The notes under the pieces are model-generated. The model ran no database searches. It was not told the DNA's origin and saw only the letters and a list, made by a program, of their open reading frames with translations. Shown here piece by piece: positions 63,923 to 64,000 of a DNA stretch of 64,000 nucleotides (position 1 is the first letter of the stretch; every line of letters begins with the position of its first letter). Source of the stretch: Parablautia muri (lineage in GTDB: Bacteria; Bacillota; Clostridia; Lachnospirales; Lachnospiraceae); assembly GCF_009917485.1 (NCBI RefSeq), contig NZ_QZDT01000008.1:79597-143596 (forward strand), in the 5' to 3' direction. The translations under genes and the position numbers were made by a program.

Positions 63923-64000
63923 TCCCGCTCCTCCTAGTATAATAATGATATAGCCACAAGAGCTATAAAGTTAATAAGTTACAAAGTCATATCTGATGAA

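Overview
The window looks like a chromosomal segment of an anaerobic Bacillota of the Clostridia class, most probably a Lachnospiraceae. The grounds are strong GGAGG ribosome binding sites, tRNA genes without an encoded CCA end, a phosphofructokinase with PPi-type active-site residues, a Cys-type (anaerobic) sulfatase, an ASKHA corrinoid-activator-like protein, a glutamate 5-kinase without a PUA domain, and several families (DUF3737, DUF3781, DUF5721, DUF5722, XpaC/TelA pair, VTC/DUF4956/CotH) that from memory are frequent in that family. Most genes are chromosomal housekeeping or accessory functions; I see no intact phage, plasmid, insertion sequence or CRISPR array.

Layout. 1-3.7 kb: minus-strand operon of a TIM-barrel isomerase, a BMP-family binding lipoprotein and a DUF5722-like lipoprotein cut by the window edge. 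3.9-8.5 kb: xpaC-telA and a CBS/DRTGG-regulated family II pyrophosphatase. 8.6-12 kb: AEC transporter, PPi-type phosphofructokinase, Na+/Ca2+ antiporter. 12-13.5 kb: gene-poor stretch with palindromic repeats, a decayed mannose-6-phosphate isomerase and tRNA-Leu. 13.6-20.6 kb: YbaK deacylase, nitroreductase, hybrid histidine kinase, and a chemoreceptor translationally coupled to an FMN-binding lipoprotein. 20.7-26.8 kb: complete opp peptide transporter whose binding protein has a repeat-encoded acidic tail. 27-30 kb: GNAT, DUF3737, methyltransferase, DUF3781. 30 kb: seven-tRNA operon. 31-34 kb: CotH kinase, DUF4956 and VTC polyphosphate polymerase. 34.7-38.4 kb: MBL hydrolase, VOC protein, ECF sigma factor, DUF2461. 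38.6-42.5 kb: alkylation-repair genes (an ATL-like protein, ogt, tag) on both sides of a scar holding pieces of a LlaJI/McrC-like restriction gene. 43-44.5 kb: two tandem paralogous secreted proteins of unknown function. 44.7-53.6 kb: O-antigen ligase-like protein, DUF1015, proB, ASKHA activator, rRNA-type methyltransferase, trpS, DUF5721. 53.6-58.4 kb: a coiled-coil pair of unknown function and a WYL-like/SF1 helicase/nuclease fusion. 58.9-64 kb: NhaC antiporter, then a sulfatase with two sugar ABC permeases, cut by the right edge.

Two structural themes run through the window. First, at least three near-identical elements of about 134-146 bp, with GTTACT(A/T)TTCACGG-type terminal inverted repeats and internal hairpins, sit in intergenic gaps at 30.75, 50.49 and 58.51 kb; a fourth element shares only the termini at 46.39 kb. 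Second, a 36-bp leader containing a ribosome binding site is duplicated exactly in front of two unrelated genes at 34.71 and 41.31 kb. Functionally, a PPi-type PFK, a nucleotide-regulated PPase and a polyphosphate polymerase suggest active PPi/polyP metabolism, though this is inference from co-occurrence.

Start codons were chosen from visible ribosome binding sites and often lie inside the longest open frame. Family assignments come from recognition of motifs by eye; no database search was run.
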